64,000 nt of DNA from Unio delphinus (Eukaryota; Mollusca; Bivalvia; Unionida; Unionidae): assembly GCA_029339505.1 (NCBI GenBank), contig JAQISU010001239.1, positions 6,528,501 to 6,592,500 of the forward strand, read 5' to 3'. Positions within the stretch are counted from its first letter, which is position 1; every line of letters begins with the position of its first letter. Below, piece after piece: positions 63,961 to 64,000 of the stretch. A program made the position numbers and the translations under genes. The notes beneath the pieces are model-generated. The model worked only from the letters and a program-made list of their open reading frames with translations. It was not told where the DNA came from and did no database searches.

Positions 63961-64000
63961 GCAGGATCGTCTTTAACCGGTGATAATTTTTAGTCGATCA

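Overview
The window looks like AT-rich invertebrate nuclear DNA, most likely from a lophotrochozoan and probably a mollusc. The reasons are spliced genes with GT/AG introns, many (TA)n, (AAT)n and (CATA)n microsatellites, three different tRNA-derived SINEs, and remnants of several retroelement classes. The organism call is inference. No rRNA, functional tRNA, CRISPR array or bacterial-style operon is visible.

Only two host genes can be supported, both on the + strand. At 301-1299 are the last two exons of an ADP-ribosylglycohydrolase (DraG/ARH-like) gene, carrying the GGDADTN metal-binding motif. At 38,964-43,993 are four phase-compatible exons giving the C-terminal ~202 residues of a protein that resembles the region at the end of neuralized-like protein 4. 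It has a CxxC pair and a possible ADP-ribosyltransferase-like H/Y/E set (FHGT, PTYA, EEMEW).

Most other recognisable sequence is mobile-element debris. From left to right: a minus-strand CR1/L2-like LINE (3.5-6.75 kb); a minus-strand Gmr1-like Ty3 element (7.04-10.9 kb) with integrase ahead of reverse transcriptase and a SCAN-like Gag; the left copy of a 5.5-kb direct duplication (11.41-16.95 kb); a + strand RTE-like LINE (16.95-19.89 kb); a minus-strand fragment of a short-LTR Ty3 element (19.97-20.58 kb); a 117-bp tandem repeat carrying a conserved hairpin (20.8-21.3 kb); a degenerate ~90-bp tandem repeat (27.8-28.5 kb); SINE 1 (33.9 kb); a Tx1/L1-like LINE (34.4-35.65 kb); a Penelope-like GIY-YIG fragment (36.4-37.2 kb); SINE 2 (48.4 kb); a GC-richer island with broken frames (50.9-53.0 kb); SINE 3 (53.05-53.29 kb); the right copy of the duplication (53.87-59.21 kb); and an RTE-like LINE 5' fragment (59.65-60.57 kb).

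The right end (60.6-64.0 kb, minus strand) holds broken genes resembling a Polinton/adintovirus-type element. These are a phospholipase A2-like pseudogene with YCGP and HDxAY motifs, a possible penton-like capsid C-terminus, and further unidentified reading-frame pieces. I see no intact new defence system. The strongest leads are the Gmr1-like element, the virus-like cluster, the long direct duplication and the hairpin-bearing 117-bp repeat.
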